DNA of 64,000 bases, from positions 3,234,261 through 3,298,260 of the forward strand of contig NZ_CP012373.2 of assembly GCF_001305575.3 (NCBI RefSeq). Direction: 5' to 3'. Below, one piece after another: positions 54,502 to 64,000 of this stretch (positions within the stretch are counted from its first letter, which is position 1; each line of letters starts with the position of its first letter). The notes beneath the pieces are model-generated. The model did not search any database. It was not told the origin of the DNA and saw nothing but the letters and a program-made list of their open reading frames with translations. This stretch comes from Beggiatoa leptomitoformis. GTDB lineage: Bacteria > Pseudomonadota > Gammaproteobacteria > Beggiatoales > Beggiatoaceae. The translations under genes were made by a program, and so were the position numbers.

Positions 54502-55644
54502 ATGCAATTAAAAAATTCATTGATTGTCTTTTATATCACAGTATTATCTTTTTGTGCATTATACGCACCCCAACCATTACTACCTTTGTTCAGTCAGCAT
54601 TTTGGGGTCAGTACAGACCAAGTTTCTTTACTTATCAGCGTTGCATTGATTCCATTAGGTATTGCGCCTATTGCCTATGGGTTTATTTTAGAATCGATGA
54701 CAGCAACCAAATTATTGAAGATAACCGTTTTATTATTGGCTGTTGGACAGTTACCATTTATTTTTATAGATAATTTCTGGGTTTTGTTAGGTTTTAGGGC
54801 ATTACAGGGGTTATTGTTCCCTGCTATTTTTACCGCGCTAGTAACTTATATTTCAACCGTCAGCAATCCCGATACAATTAAACGCAATATTGCACTTTAT
54901 GTTGCCTCAAGCGTTTTGGGTGGTTTTTCTGGTCGTATGCTCAGTGGTTTAATGGCAACTTATTTTCATTGGTCGATTGCTTTTTTAGTTATTCTATGTG
55001 GTTTACTGATTGGATTTGTCTTATTAAATTATTTACAAGGTGATACACGTTTACAATTAGTCCGTCCAAACCTTAAAACTTTATACGAAACTATTTGTAA
55101 CCCTCTTTATAACAAAATTTATTTTGTTATTTTTCTCGTCTTTTTCTGCTTTGCATCTATTTTAAATTTTCTACCCTTTCGCATGATGGAGTTGGATGTA
55201 AACGTCTCCGTGTTGCGCATTGCATTGACTTACACTGGCTATTTAATCGGAATTATGGTGGCACTAAACGCGTTACATATCATCCAATGGTGCAGCGGTG
55301 AAATTAATACTGTTTTAGTAGGGTTAAGCATTTATCTATTATCTTTATCACTATTTCTTATTCCTGAACTATTCACAATTAGCATAACAATGTTTTTATT
55401 TTGTGCAGGTATGTTTTTAATGCATAGTGTGTTGTCAGGCTATTTAAATCAGTCAGCATTGGAAAATAAAGGAATTGTCAACGGGTTATATATTGCTTTT
55501 TACTATGCAGGGGGAAGTACAGGTTCGTATGTACCGGGTTTTATTTATCATGAATTTGGTTGGTCAATATATATTGTATTCCTACTCAGTTTAGCAGTGT
55601 TGGCTGTAGGAATAATGCTATATTTGAAACATCTTAAATTATAA
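54502..55644 (+). CDS. MFS transporter
   Basis: A 380-residue membrane protein with about 12 predicted helices. The loop after helix 2 is a degraded GF..D-R-GR-like sequence, and GFRALQGLLFPAIFTAL in the fourth helix is typical of drug:H+ antiporter-like MFS members. The substrate is not recognisable. It is divergent from the cytochrome gene and convergent to rplQ. The 148-base gap upstream holds no gene and has AT-rich promoter-like sequence. Confidence 0.85.
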   Translation: MQLKNSLIVFYITVLSFCALYAPQPLLPLFSQHFGVSTDQVSLLISVALIPLGIAPIAYGFILESMTATKLLKITVLLLAVGQLPFIFIDNFWVLLGFRALQGLLFPAIFTALVTYISTVSNPDTIKRNIALYVASSVLGGFSGRMLSGLMATYFHWSIAFLVILCGLLIGFVLLNYLQGDTRLQLVRPNLKTLYETICNPLYNKIYFVIFLVFFCFASILNFLPFRMMELDVNVSVLRIALTYTGYLIGIMVALNALHIIQWCSGEINTVLVGLSIYLLSLSLFLIPELFTISITMFLFCAGMFLMHSVLSGYLNQSALENKGIVNGLYIAFYYAGGSTGSYVPGFIYHEFGWSIYIVFLLSLAVLAVGIMLYLKHLKL

Positions 55645-55664
55645 TAAGTTGTTTTTGCCGCATA

Positions 55665-55694
55665 AAAAAAGCCGAGTAAAAACTCGGCTTTTTT
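55665..55694. terminator. Bidirectional terminator, MFS gene and ribosomal operon
   Basis: A 12-bp stem (AAAAAAGCCGAG with its complement) around a 6-base loop, with a T run on both strands. It ends the rplQ transcript and the convergent MFS gene. Confidence 0.93.
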
Positions 55695-55713
55695 AACTAA
55701 CACAGATTTCAGC

Positions 55714-56103
55714 TTATTCAGCTTCAACAGGTTCAATAGCAGTTTCTGGTCTATCAACTAACTCAACAATTGCCATTGGTGCTTTGTCGCCTGTTCTGAA
55801 ACCGCATTTTAAAATGCGTAAATATCCACCTGGACGCTCTTTATAACGGGGTCCCAATTCATTGAATAACTTGGTGACAATTTCCCGATCACGCAATCTT
55901 GCAAACGCTAAACGACGTTTGGCGACACTGTCTTCTTTCGCTAACGTGATTAAGGGTTCGGCAACACGGCGTAGTTCTTTCGCTTTGGGCAGAGTGGTTT
56001 TAATGATTTCGTGACGCATCAAGGAAGCCGCCATATTTTTAAACATGGCTTTTCGATGACTGCTGTTACGACTCAGCTGTCTGCCTGCATTACGATGACG
56101 CAT
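55714..56103 (-). CDS. rplQ: 50S ribosomal protein L17
   Basis: A 129-residue L17. [20 protein letters not shown] and the middle part [22 protein letters not shown] are canonical, and the closing segment [20 protein letters not shown] is complete. It is the last gene of the alpha operon, 36 bases after rpoA, ending 20 bases before the strong terminator. Confidence 0.98.
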   Translation of the reverse strand: MRHRNAGRQLSRNSSHRKAMFKNMAASLMRHEIIKTTLPKAKELRRVAEPLITLAKEDSVAKRRLAFARLRDREIVTKLFNELGPRYKERPGGYLRILKCGFRTGDKAPMAIVELVDRPETAIEPVEAE

Positions 56104-56139
56104 GATTTTTATCCTAAATACAAATGTTCAGAACCAATT

Positions 56140-57138
56140 TTAAGAACCTGACGGTTGTTCGTCGTATAAACCCATAGGGGGCCAGTTCTCTAAACGCATA
56201 CCCAAAGAGAGTCCACGCGACGCTAACACATCTTTGATCTCTGTTAAAGATTTCTTCCCTAAATTGGGTGTCTTTAACAACTCGCTTTCAGTTTTTTGAA
56301 TTAAATCACCAATGTAATAAATACTTTCTGCTTTCAAACAATTCGCAGAACGCACGGTAAGTTCTAATTCATCAACTGGACGCAATAAGATTGGATCGAT
56401 GTCGACTTCTTGCTTTGGCATTTCAATTTGCGGTTTACCTTTTAAATCCGCAATAATTGACAATTGATCCATCAAAATAGAAGCCGCTTGTTTCACGGCT
56501 GATTCGGGATCAACAGTACCATTGGTTTCCAACTCAATAATTAATCTATCCAAATTGGTACGTTGTTCTACACGCGCATTTTCTACAGTGTAAGCAACAC
56601 GTTTAATCGGACTAAAAGAAGCATCAAGTTTTAATGCACCAATAGGGCTATCTTCTTCTTCTGAATAACGTTGGCTAGAGGGTTGATAACCACGACCAAT
56701 CTTAACTTTAAGTGTCATGTTCAACTCACCTGCTTTTGTCAAGTGAGCAATCTCATAATCACGATTGATAATCTCTAAATCATGATCCAACGTTATATCA
56801 GACGCACAAACAACACCAGGACCTTTTTTGTTCAGATGTAAAATAACTTCTGAACGACCATGCATTTTAATTGCAAGTCCCTTGAGGTTTAACAGGATTT
56901 CTACAACATCTTCCTGTACCCCTTCAATACTGGTGTATTCGTGTAAAACACCTTCAATGGTTGCCTCTACAACAGCAGAACCAGGTAAGGATGAGAGTAG
57001 AACACGTCTTAGGGCATTACCTAAGGTATATCCAAACCCTCGTTCCAACGGCTCCAACGTAATTTTCGCTATCGTTTCGGTAATGCGTTCGACATCAACA
57101 ATACGTGGTTTCAATAATTCCGTGACGTGGGATTGCAT
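56140..57138 (-). CDS. rpoA: DNA-directed RNA polymerase subunit alpha
   Basis: A 332-residue alpha subunit with both halves. The N-terminal assembly domain ([20 protein letters not shown]) and a C-terminal promoter/activator-contact domain ([18 protein letters not shown], then [13 protein letters not shown]) are complete. It nucleates RNA polymerase assembly. Alpha operon position after rpsD (24 bases). Confidence 0.99.
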   Translation of the reverse strand: MQSHVTELLKPRIVDVERITETIAKITLEPLERGFGYTLGNALRRVLLSSLPGSAVVEATIEGVLHEYTSIEGVQEDVVEILLNLKGLAIKMHGRSEVILHLNKKGPGVVCASDITLDHDLEIINRDYEIAHLTKAGELNMTLKVKIGRGYQPSSQRYSEEEDSPIGALKLDASFSPIKRVAYTVENARVEQRTNLDRLIIELETNGTVDPESAVKQAASILMDQLSIIADLKGKPQIEMPKQEVDIDPILLRPVDELELTVRSANCLKAESIYYIGDLIQKTESELLKTPNLGKKSLTEIKDVLASRGLSLGMRLENWPPMGLYDEQPSGS

Positions 57139-57162
57139 AGCATGTCCTCTTAAGACAAAGGA

Positions 57163-57783
57163 TTACTTGGAGTACAATTCGACAACTAATTGTTCATTAA
57201 TGTCGCTAGGCAATTCCATCCGTGCAGGAGCTGCTTTGAAAACTCCTTGCATTTTACTCACATCCACATCAACCCATTCAGGAAAACCATATTCTTCCGC
57301 ACTGGATAAAGCACTTTTAATGCGCAGTTGGCTACGGCTTTTTTCACGTATAGCAACAATGTCTCCAGCCTTCACTTGATAGGAAGGAATGTTAACGCAT
57401 TGCTCGTTAATCACAATAGATTTGTGACTCACTAATTGTCTCGCCTCAGCACGTGTTGCGGCAAAACCCATACGATAAACAACATTATCTAAACGACATT
57501 CCAACAGATGCAACAAATTTTCACCCGTTGAACCTTTCATAGAACTCGCTTTTGCGTAGTAATTATGAAATTGACGTTCTAAAACGCCATACATACGGCG
57601 CAATTTTTGTTTTTCACGCAATTGTAAAGCATAGTCAGACAAACGTTGACGTCTATCCCCGTGTTGACCAGGTACTTTATCTAGCTTACATTTGGAATCC
57701 AGCGCACGAGCACGACTTTTTAAGAATAAGTCTGTCCCTTCACGACGGCTTAATTTACATTTAGGACCAAGGTATCTTGCCAT
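57163..57783 (-). CDS. rpsD: 30S ribosomal protein S4
   Basis: A 206-residue S4. Start ATG 57783 gives [20 protein letters not shown]; the frame opens further upstream to 57828 but that part overlaps rpsK. The S4 RNA-binding domain [20 protein letters not shown] is complete. In other gammaproteobacteria S4 represses the alpha operon translationally. Cysteines at residues 9 and 31 are not enough for a zinc site. Confidence 0.98.
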   Translation of the reverse strand: MARYLGPKCKLSRREGTDLFLKSRARALDSKCKLDKVPGQHGDRRQRLSDYALQLREKQKLRRMYGVLERQFHNYYAKASSMKGSTGENLLHLLECRLDNVVYRMGFAATRAEARQLVSHKSIVINEQCVNIPSYQVKAGDIVAIREKSRSQLRIKSALSSAEEYGFPEWVDVDVSKMQGVFKAAPARMELPSDINEQLVVELYSK

Positions 57784-57797
57784 TTCGTTTCTCCTGA

Positions 57798-58187
57798 CTA
57801 GACGCGACGACGTTTGGGAGGACGACAACCATTATGGGGAATCGGCGTTGCATCAGTAATGCTCATGATTTTAAAACCACTTGCATTTAATGCACGTACT
57901 GCTGATTCACGACCAGGTCCAGGTCCTTTAATACGTACTTCTAAATTCTTTACACCATATTCCTTAATAGCGGCACCTGCTTTTTCAGCAGCAACCTGTG
58001 CTGCAAAAGGGGTACTTTTACGAGAGCCACGGAAACCTGTACCGCCCGCAGTTGCCCACGCTAAGGTGTTTCCCTGACGGTCGGTAATCGTAATAATGGT
58101 GTTGTTAAAAGAAGCATGAACATGTGCAATGCCATCTGTAACATTCTTTTTAACCCGTTTACGAACACGGGGGGCTACTTTTGCCAT
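57798..58187 (-). CDS. rpsK: 30S ribosomal protein S11
   Basis: A 129-residue S11. [20 protein letters not shown] and the end [20 protein letters not shown] are canonical. Part of the small-subunit platform. 14 bases before the rpsD ATG, 37 bases after rpsM. Confidence 0.99.
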   Translation of the reverse strand: MAKVAPRVRKRVKKNVTDGIAHVHASFNNTIITITDRQGNTLAWATAGGTGFRGSRKSTPFAAQVAAEKAGAAIKEYGVKNLEVRIKGPGPGRESAVRALNASGFKIMSITDATPIPHNGCRPPKRRRV

Positions 58188-58224
58188 ATTATTTCCTGTT
58201 TTTGTTAATTTTGGAGTTGTTTAC

Positions 58225-58581
58225 TTACTTCTTAATCGCTTTGCGTGGTCCCTTGCGGGTACGTGCGTTAGTACGGGTTCTTTGTCCATGTACCGTCAAT
58301 CCACGACGATGACGCAATCCGCGATAACAACCCAAATCCATTAAACGCTTAATATTCATGGCAACTTCGCGGCGTAAATCACCTTCTACGTTGTATTTAG
58401 CGACTTCTGCCCGCAAAACTTCTAATTCACCTTCTGTCAGGTCTTTTACTTTTCTATCAGGTGCGATGCCACTCGCTTCACAAATACTTTCAGCCCTTGT
58501 ACGACCAATCCCATAAATGGCGGTCAAAGCGATAACGGTATGCTTTTGTACCGGGATATTAATGCCGGCAATACGTGCCAT
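58225..58581 (-). CDS. rpsM: 30S ribosomal protein S13
   Basis: A 118-residue S13 with opening [20 protein letters not shown], the helix-two-turn-helix [14 protein letters not shown] and the end [20 protein letters not shown]. It contacts the tRNA P site and subunit interface. First gene of the alpha operon after rpmJ; the 61-base spacer upstream could hold the S4 operator but no fold was resolved. Confidence 0.99.
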   Translation of the reverse strand: MARIAGINIPVQKHTVIALTAIYGIGRTRAESICEASGIAPDRKVKDLTEGELEVLRAEVAKYNVEGDLRREVAMNIKRLMDLGCYRGLRHRRGLTVHGQRTRTNARTRKGPRKAIKK

Positions 58582-58642
58582 AACTATTCCTCTAACCTAA
58601 ACTGTTGATTATCCGCTGTAATACTTTGCGGTTGCAAAATAA

Positions 58643-58756
58643 TTAACCTTGTCTTTGCTTGTGCCGTTTATCGCTACAAATTATCCGCACAGAGCCATTA
58701 CGACGGATAATCTTACAGTTGCGGCAAATCTTTTTAACAGATGCTCTGACTTTCAT
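58643..58756 (-). CDS. rpmJ: 50S ribosomal protein L36
   Basis: A 37-residue L36. [20 protein letters not shown] opens it and [13 protein letters not shown] closes it. The zinc ligands C-x2-C, then C and H, are all present (the C+ form). It lies between secY and rpsM, as in most gammaproteobacteria. Confidence 0.97.
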   Translation of the reverse strand: MKVRASVKKICRNCKIIRRNGSVRIICSDKRHKQRQG

Positions 58757-58764
58757 GATGAGTT

Positions 58765-58834
58765 ACCAGTTATCAGTGATGTTGATTACCAGCTATCCGT
58801 GCTTTACATAATGCTAAAGCCTCTGATAACTGGT
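58765..58834. repeat. Inverted repeat between rpmJ and secY
   Basis: ACCAGTTATCAG at 58765-58776 and its exact complement CTGATAACTGGT at 58823-58834, with a 46-base spacer that contains a partial copy (TTACCAGCTATC). The gene-free part is only 86 bases, so the repeat fills it. It could fold in the secY-rpmJ mRNA. Confidence 0.7.
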
Positions 58835-58842
58835 CATGTTGG

Positions 58843-60174
58843 TCAACGCAACATGGGGTTACGCCCATGTCCTTTTAAGTTCGCTTTCTTTAATAAGCCT
58901 TCATATTGGTGTGACATCAAGTGCGCTTGTACTTGTGCCATAAAATCCATCACAACTACAACAATGATGAGTAAGGATGTGCCACCAAAATAAAAGGGTA
59001 CGCTAAATTCCAAAATTAAGAATTCTGGGAGTAAGCAAACTGCTGTAATATAAACCGCGCCTGCCATAGTAAGACGTGACATTACTCTATCTATATAATC
59101 AGCAGTTTGTTTACCTGGACGTACACCTGGTACAAAAGCTCCTGATTTTTTCAGATTGTCGGCGGTTTCTTTAGGATTAAAGACTAATGCAGTATAGAAA
59201 AAACAAAAGAATACAATAGCGACTGCATATAGCATTACATAGAGCGGTTGACCTGGTGACAATGTTTGTGACAGGGTTTGTAACCATCCCATTCCTTCAG
59301 CACTACCAAACCATCCACCTAATGTCGCTGGAAATAAGATAATACTAGAAGCAAAAATGGGCGGAATAACGCCTGCCATGTTAAGTTTGAGCGGCAAGTG
59401 ACTGGTCTGTCCTGCATATAAACGATTGCCAACCTGACGTTTTGCATAATTTACAGTAATACGACGTTGACCACGCTCCACAAACACAACAAATGCAGTA
59501 ACAGCTAGAACAATCCCAAACAAGAGTAACACTGTCAGAATATGCAATTGACCCGTTCGTGCTAATTCCAATGTACCACCAACAGCAGCAGGTAAACCTG
59601 CGATAATACCAGAAAATATGATAACAGAGATACCATTACCAATTCCCCGCTCGCTCACTTGCTCACCTAACCACATAAGAAACATTGTACCTGTTACTAA
59701 TGCAGTGACTGTTGTAATACGAAAAGCATAACCTGGATCGAGAACTACATTCTGACTTTCTAACGCAATCGCTACACCTAAGGCTTGGAATGTCGCCAAT
59801 ACCAACGTACCGTAACGCGTATATTGTGTCATCTTACGTCTGCCAGACTCACCTTCTTTCTTTAACTGTTCCAACTTAGGATGGACCACACTCAGCAACT
59901 GAATAATAATAGAAGCCGAAATGTAAGGCATAATCCCAATTGCAAATACTGAAAAACGCGTCAACGCACCACCAGAAAACATGTTGAACATGTCAATGAT
60001 TGTACCACGTTGTTGTTCAAACATTTGCGCAAGTGCAACAGGATCAATACCTGGCACTGGAATGAATGTACCAATGCGAAATACTACAATCGCACCCAAT
60101 ACAAACAACAGTCTGTGTTTGAGTTCAGTAAGTCTGCCTAACTTACCCAGTTCGCTGATGCTGTTCGTCGTCAA
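58843..60174 (-). CDS. secY: Protein translocase subunit SecY
   Basis: A 443-residue, ten-helix translocon channel protein. [24 protein letters not shown], shown here only by its core PVPGIDP, and [41 protein letters not shown] and [15 protein letters not shown] are canonical. It forms the SecYEG channel for export, relevant to ppiD. Start is TTG at 60174, 5 bases after the rplO stop. Confidence 0.98.
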   Translation of the reverse strand: MTTNSISELGKLGRLTELKHRLLFVLGAIVVFRIGTFIPVPGIDPVALAQMFEQQRGTIIDMFNMFSGGALTRFSVFAIGIMPYISASIIIQLLSVVHPKLEQLKKEGESGRRKMTQYTRYGTLVLATFQALGVAIALESQNVVLDPGYAFRITTVTALVTGTMFLMWLGEQVSERGIGNGISVIIFSGIIAGLPAAVGGTLELARTGQLHILTVLLLFGIVLAVTAFVVFVERGQRRITVNYAKRQVGNRLYAGQTSHLPLKLNMAGVIPPIFASSIILFPATLGGWFGSAEGMGWLQTLSQTLSPGQPLYVMLYAVAIVFFCFFYTALVFNPKETADNLKKSGAFVPGVRPGKQTADYIDRVMSRLTMAGAVYITAVCLLPEFLILEFSVPFYFGGTSLLIIVVVVMDFMAQVQAHLMSHQYEGLLKKANLKGHGRNPMLR

Positions 60175-60179
60175 ACGAT

Positions 60180-60617
60180 TTAGCCCTCGATGCTACCACC
60201 CGCTGCTTCAATAGCCGCGCGTGCGCCTTTAGTGACAAGAATACCACGCAAACGAACCGCTTTATCTAATTGTCCTGATGCAATCACTTTTGCACGCAAG
60301 CACGCTTGAGGAACAATTTTAGCAGCCTTCAAATCCGCCAGTTCAATTGCGTCATCTTTTTGCACTTTCATCAGTTCATGCAGACGAACTTCAGCCGTTT
60401 CTGATTTTTTTAAAGAGACAAAACCGCGTTTAGGTAAACGTCTTTGCAAAGGCATTTGACCGCCTTCAAAACCAACCTTATGAAAGCCACCTGCACGCGC
60501 ATGTTGACCTTTGTGTCCACGTCCGCATGTTTTGCCCAGACCAGAACCCATACCACGACCAACACGTACAGCAGCTTTCTTCGCACCTTGTGCAGGCTTA
60601 ATTGTGTTCAAATACAT
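60180..60617 (-). CDS. rplO: 50S ribosomal protein L15
   Basis: A 145-residue L15 with the Gly-rich [19 protein letters not shown] and the [15 protein letters not shown] loop. It is an assembly-stage large-subunit protein. It follows rpmD by 2 bases and precedes secY by 5 bases, the usual spc operon order. Confidence 0.98.
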   Translation of the reverse strand: MYLNTIKPAQGAKKAAVRVGRGMGSGLGKTCGRGHKGQHARAGGFHKVGFEGGQMPLQRRLPKRGFVSLKKSETAEVRLHELMKVQKDDAIELADLKAAKIVPQACLRAKVIASGQLDKAVRLRGILVTKGARAAIEAAGGSIEG

Positions 60618-60619
60618 CT

Positions 60620-60802
60620 TTACACGTCCTCAACTTTTAAGAGGTAAGCCACTTTGTTAATCATGCCACGCACGGCTGGAGTGTCTTCCACTTGTACAGT
60701 ATGGTGCATACGGCGCAGACCTAATCCTGCAACACAAGCTCTGTGTTTTGGTAAGCGTCCAAATACGCTTTTAATTTGCGTTACTTTTAGCATCTTTTTC
60801 AT
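60620..60802 (-). CDS. rpmD: 50S ribosomal protein L30
   Basis: A 60-residue L30 with [20 protein letters not shown] and [18 protein letters not shown]. The start could be ATG 60802 or 60793. It ends 2 bases before rplO and follows rpsE by 41 bases. Confidence 0.97.
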   Translation of the reverse strand: MKKMLKVTQIKSVFGRLPKHRACVAGLGLRRMHHTVQVEDTPAVRGMINKVAYLLKVEDV

Positions 60803-60843
60803 ACAACACCCAGTCTTTGCAGAGTTGAAATAACTCTGTAATT

Positions 60844-61359
60844 TTAACCTTGGAGTTCTTCTAAGGTCTTACCGCGTTTTGCCGCAATATAATCAGGGCT
60901 AGAAACATCGGTTAATGCCTTAAAGGTTGCCCGCACCACATTCATAGGGTTAGACGAACCAAAACTCTTTGCTAATACATCACGAATACCAACGGCATCC
61001 AATACCGCACGCATCGCACCACCTGCAATGATACCTGTACCTTCAGAGGCTGGCTGCATATAAACTTTAGATGCGCCATGTTCCGCCGTCACTGGGTAAT
61101 ATAAAGTCGTTCCTTTTAGGGAAACACTTCTCATATTTTTGCGGGCACTTTCCATCGCTTTTTGTATAGCTGCAGGCACTTCACGTGCTTTGCCATAGCC
61201 AAAACCAATTTTGCCTTTACCATCACCAACAACGGTTAATGCAGTAAAGCTAAAAATACGTCCGCCTTTTACAACTTTTGCGACACGATTCACAGCAACC
61301 AACTTCTCGACTAAGTCATCGTTTTTCGTGGTTGGAATATCATAATTATTCGTTGCCAT
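60844..61359 (-). CDS. rpsE: 30S ribosomal protein S5
   Basis: A 171-residue S5. The N-terminal dsRNA-binding-like domain has [20 protein letters not shown] and [19 protein letters not shown]; the C-terminal segment [19 protein letters not shown] is canonical. It affects translational fidelity. 11 bases after rplR. Confidence 0.98.
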   Translation of the reverse strand: MATNNYDIPTTKNDDLVEKLVAVNRVAKVVKGGRIFSFTALTVVGDGKGKIGFGYGKAREVPAAIQKAMESARKNMRSVSLKGTTLYYPVTAEHGASKVYMQPASEGTGIIAGGAMRAVLDAVGIRDVLAKSFGSSNPMNVVRATFKALTDVSSPDYIAAKRGKTLEELQG

Positions 61360-61370
61360 ATTGACCTTAC

Positions 61371-61724
61371 CTAGAAGTTCAGACCGCTTTCACGTGCTGC
61401 ATCAGCTAACGCTTTAACTCGTCCATGATATTTAAATCCAGAACGATCAAAAGCGATATCATCGATACCAGCTGCTTTTGCTCGCTCCGCAATTGCTTTA
61501 CCAACTGCAACAGCGGCCGCGATATTACCACCATAACCAACTTGCTCTCGTAATGTTTTATCTAAGGTAGAGGCACTGGCTAACACCTTATCACCTTCAG
61601 GGGTGATAATCTGTGCATAAATATGGCATGGGGTTTTATGGATACATAATCTGTGCGAACCGAGCACCTTTATTTTGGCACGAGTCCGTTGCGCACGACG
61701 TAAACGGGCAATTTTCTTATCCAT
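61371..61724 (-). CDS. rplR: 50S ribosomal protein L18
   Basis: A 117-residue L18, the 5S rRNA-binding protein. [38 protein letters not shown] and [20 protein letters not shown] are characteristic. It is 5 bases after rplF and 11 bases before rpsE. Confidence 0.98.
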   Translation of the reverse strand: MDKKIARLRRAQRTRAKIKVLGSHRLCIHKTPCHIYAQIITPEGDKVLASASTLDKTLREQVGYGGNIAAAVAVGKAIAERAKAAGIDDIAFDRSGFKYHGRVKALADAARESGLNF

Positions 61725-61729
61725 AGCGC

Positions 61730-62263
61730 TTATTTCTTCTTCACTTCTTTCATAATGATGACTTCGTTTGCATAACGAACACCTTTGCCTTTGTAAGGTT
61801 CTGGCGGACGATAAGCACGAATATTAGCAGCAATCTGCCCGACTTTTTGTTTATCCGCACCTTTCACAATCACTTCCGTTTGTGAAGGTGTTTCAATAGT
61901 AATGCCTTGCGGAATAACAAAGTTGACTGGGTGAGAAAACCCCAATGTTAAATTAAGTGTTGTTCCTTGCACTTGTGCACGATAACCGACACCAACTAAG
62001 GTTAATTTTCTTTCAAATCCTTTGCTTGCGCCCGTCACCATATTGCTTACAATTGCGCGGGTTGTTCCAGCCAATGCATTGGATTCTTTGGTTTCTTTGC
62101 GTGGTGCGAAGGTAAGTATACCGTCATCGAACACAACTTGCACATCAGCATGAACCTCATGCTCCAGAGAACCTTTACTGCCATTAACCTTCAAGAACTG
62201 TCCTTGCAGATTAACATCTGTTCCTTTTGGCACGGCCACAGGATTTTTTGCGATTCTTGACAT
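61730..62263 (-). CDS. rplF: 50S ribosomal protein L6
   Basis: A 177-residue L6. Start ATG 62263 gives [17 protein letters not shown]; the frame runs to 62332 but that piece overlaps rps[20 protein letters not shown] and the conserved [14 protein letters not shown] are present. It sits at the large-subunit stalk base. Confidence 0.98.
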   Translation of the reverse strand: MSRIAKNPVAVPKGTDVNLQGQFLKVNGSKGSLEHEVHADVQVVFDDGILTFAPRKETKESNALAGTTRAIVSNMVTGASKGFERKLTLVGVGYRAQVQGTTLNLTLGFSHPVNFVIPQGITIETPSQTEVIVKGADKQKVGQIAANIRAYRPPEPYKGKGVRYANEVIIMKEVKKK

Positions 62264-62279
62264 GTTATTCGCAGTCTCC

Positions 62280-62672
62280 TTATGACACAACACATAAGAC
62301 TTCACCACCGTGTCCATGCGTACGTGCAACATGGTCGGTCATCAAGCCTTTAGATGTAGAAATAATCGCGATACCCAAGCCATTCAACACACTGGGCAAG
62401 CTGTCTTTATCTTTATAAATCCGCAATCCTGGGCGACTGATACGTTTAATCTCAGAAATAACAGGCTTACTTAAATAATATTTCAATTCAAGCGTCAGAA
62501 TGGCCTTTACGCCGTCAGATATCTTATAGTCACTAATATAACCCTCTGATTTGAGAATTTTAGCAACTTCAATCTTAATTTTAGAAACGGGCATATCAAC
62601 AGTTTGTTTTCTAGTCGATTGCGCATTGCGTATGCGTGTCAGCATATCGGCAATAGGATCAGTCATGCTCAT
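62280..62672 (-). CDS. rpsH: 30S ribosomal protein S8
   Basis: A 130-residue S8. [20 protein letters not shown] and the ending [20 protein letters not shown] are canonical. In E. coli S8 represses the spc operon by binding the rplE leader; a matching site was not resolved here. It is 13 bases after rpsN. Confidence 0.98.
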   Translation of the reverse strand: MSMTDPIADMLTRIRNAQSTRKQTVDMPVSKIKIEVAKILKSEGYISDYKISDGVKAILTLELKYYLSKPVISEIKRISRPGLRIYKDKDSLPSVLNGLGIAIISTSKGLMTDHVARTHGHGGEVLCVVS

Positions 62673-62685
62673 AGCTATTTTCCCT

Positions 62686-62991
62686 TTACCAACTGGCTTT
62701 GACTAAACCGGGAATATAGCCCAGCATTGCCATTTCACGTAATTTATTACGAGCCAATCCAAATTTTCTGTAAAACCCATGTGGACGACCTGTAATACGA
62801 CAACGATTACGTATGCGACATGGACTTGAATCACGTGGTAACGCTTGGAACTGTTGACGTGCCAAATCGCGCTCTTCTTCGCTCAATTTCATGTCAACGA
62901 TAATTTCTTTCAATTTTGAACGTTTCACCGCGTATTTTTGTACTGCTTTTTTACGCTTTACTTCACGGTTAATCATAGATAACTTTGCCAT
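62686..62991 (-). CDS. rpsN: 30S ribosomal protein S14
   Basis: A 101-residue zinc-independent (C-minus) S14. [20 protein letters not shown] and [20 protein letters not shown] are canonical, ending GLVKASW. Decoding-head protein of the small subunit. 15 bases after rplE, 13 bases before rpsH. Confidence 0.98.
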   Translation of the reverse strand: MAKLSMINREVKRKKAVQKYAVKRSKLKEIIVDMKLSEEERDLARQQFQALPRDSSPCRIRNRCRITGRPHGFYRKFGLARNKLREMAMLGYIPGLVKASW

Positions 62992-63006
62992 AGCCTATCT
63001 CGTATC

Positions 63007-63543
63007 CTATCTAAACGGGAATTGGAAAGCACTTAACAGGGCGCGACCTTCTTCATCGCTCTGTGCAGTTGTGGTGATGGTAATGTTCATTCCACGAATG
63101 GCATCGATTTTATCGTAGTCAATTTCGGGGAAAATAATTTGTTCACGTACACCCATACTGTAATTGCCTTGACCATCAAATGCTTTCGCACTAAAGCCAC
63201 GAAAATCGCGAATACGCGGAATAGCAATAGTCACCAAACGATCTAAAAATTCGTACATACGGTCACTACGTAAAGTAACCTTACAACCAATGGGCCAGCC
63301 TTCACGAATTTTAAATCCTGCAATGGATTTTCGTGCAACAGTAACCACTGGTTTTTGACCAGCAATTGCTGTCATATCACCCACAGCTTTCTCGATAATC
63401 TTTTTATCGCCAACTGCTTCGCCTAAACCCATATTCAACGTAATCTTTGTAATGCGTGGCACTTGCATTACGTTTTTGTAGCCAAACTTTTCCATCAATT
63501 GCTTGATGACCGTTTCACGGTAATATGCCTGTAATCTCGTCAT
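63007..63543 (-). CDS. rplE: 50S ribosomal protein L5
   Basis: A 178-residue L5 with [39 protein letters not shown] and [19 protein letters not shown]. It binds 5S rRNA and contacts the P-site tRNA. 9 bases after rplX and 15 before rpsN. Confidence 0.98.
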   Translation of the reverse strand: MTRLQAYYRETVIKQLMEKFGYKNVMQVPRITKITLNMGLGEAVGDKKIIEKAVGDMTAIAGQKPVVTVARKSIAGFKIREGWPIGCKVTLRSDRMYEFLDRLVTIAIPRIRDFRGFSAKAFDGQGNYSMGVREQIIFPEIDYDKIDAIRGMNITITTTAQSDEEGRALLSAFQFPFR

Positions 63544-63552
63544 GTTAAAAAC

Positions 63553-63873
63553 CTACACGTCAACGACTTCGCCAGTGGATTTAAAATAACGGACTTTTTT
63601 ACCGTCTTCTAAAAATTTAAAGCCAACCTTGTCTATTTTATTGGTATTGGCGTTGACAAGTGCCACATTGGAAATGTGAATTGACAACTCTTTATCAACA
63701 ATTCCACCAGGTTTATTTTGATATGGATTGCCACGTGTATGACGCTTGACCATATTGATATTTTCAACCACGAGACGATCGGCAGAAGGCATAACACGAA
63801 CGACTTTGCCACGCTTTCCTTTGTCTTTACCTGTGATGACTTCGACTTCGTCACCTGTTTTAATCTTACGCAT
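63553..63873 (-). CDS. rplX: 50S ribosomal protein L24
   Basis: A 106-residue L24 with the KOW motif ([20 protein letters not shown]) and [20 protein letters not shown]. It initiates large-subunit assembly. It lies 13 bases after the rplN stop and 9 bases before rplE. Confidence 0.98.
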   Translation of the reverse strand: MRKIKTGDEVEVITGKDKGKRGKVVRVMPSADRLVVENINMVKRHTRGNPYQNKPGGIVDKELSIHISNVALVNANTNKIDKVGFKFLEDGKKVRYFKSTGEVVDV

Positions 63874-63886
63874 TACCTAAGTCCTC

Positions 63887-64000
63887 TTACAGCACTTCGG
63901 GTGCCAGTGAGATGATCTTCATGAAACTTTCTGTTCTAAGTTCACGTGTCACGGGTCCGAATATGCGAGTTCCAATAGGTTGTTTTTGATTGTTTAATAA
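63887..64000 (-). CDS. rplN: 50S ribosomal protein L14 (partial, C-terminal)
   Basis: The last 37 codons of L14 run to the window edge on the minus strand: [20 protein letters not shown] and then [14 protein letters not shown], stop at 63887-63889. The N-terminal part lies beyond 64000. It is the expected gene upstream of rplX in the spc operon. Confidence 0.95.
   Translation of the reverse strand, partial: LLNNQKQPIGTRIFGPVTRELRTESFMKIISLAPEVL

Noticed and set aside
54441-54773. A 110-codon frame overlapping the start of the MFS gene
   Set aside because: Shadow of the MFS gene in another frame; no independent start signal.
58582-58642. S4-type translational operator before rpsM
   Set aside because: The 61-base spacer is where such an element would be expected, but I could not resolve a pseudoknot by eye.

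Overview
The window looks like chromosomal DNA of an AT-rich (about 40% GC) gammaproteobacterium. The block tig-clpP-clpX-lon-hup, the order of the spc and alpha ribosomal operons, valS, rplY-pth-prs-ispE, a waaC-like heptosyltransferase and type II secretion genes all fit that class. A PPi-type phosphofructokinase, a CHAT/STAND/TPR giant protein, and AAA-like ATPases with small double-glycine-leader peptides would suit a filamentous sulfur oxidiser of the Beggiatoa type. That lineage is an inference from gene content; no rRNA is present to confirm it.

Layout: 1-8.6 kb is an accessory (+) block: the last codons of an unknown gene, a CHAT protease-STAND NTPase-TPR protein with fifteen almost identical 120-bp repeats, a flippase, and a lipoprotein with a PDZ domain and about eleven beta-solenoid-like repeats. 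8.6-18.1 kb (- strand) holds proteostasis genes: ppiD, an acetyltransferase, tRNA-Asp, tRNA-Val, hup, lon, clpX, clpP, tig and tRNA-Leu. 18.3-20.6 kb has tRNA-Lys, a possible small ribbon-helix-helix ORF, a heptosyltransferase and a PIG-L deacetylase. 20.5-23.6 kb is a chemotaxis adaptation block (cheB, cheD, cheR, STAS). 23.8-25.2 kb has a Fae-like protein lacking the catalytic histidine and a mercaptopyruvate sulfurtransferase.

25.5-28.9 kb is the most unusual part. It contains a frameshifted double-glycine-leader peptide gene, a frameshifted AAA ATPase, and a two-gene OLD-like ATPase plus DUF3226/TOPRIM module resembling antiphage systems. 29.2-32.6 kb has phosphomannomutase, cytochrome b561, a methyltransferase and sodC. 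32.6-44.8 kb has rnr, tRNA-Leu, gspD, gspF, a decayed gene, gspE, gspM, a phosphoribosyltransferase and valS. 45-49.3 kb has thiolase, citrate synthase and PPi-PFK. 49.3-50.1 kb is a HigBA toxin-antitoxin pair. 50-54.4 kb has pth, rplY, prs, tRNA-Gln, ispE, ung and a small cytochrome c, followed by an MFS transporter.

55.7-64 kb (- strand) runs from rplQ back through rpoA, rpsD, rpsK, rpsM, rpmJ, secY, rplO, rpmD, rpsE, rplR, rplF, rpsH, rpsN, rplE and rplX to a partial rplN cut by the window edge. Housekeeping blocks are intact and tightly packed. Single-base disruptions and decayed sequence are confined to the accessory pieces at 25.5-27 kb and 38.6-39 kb.
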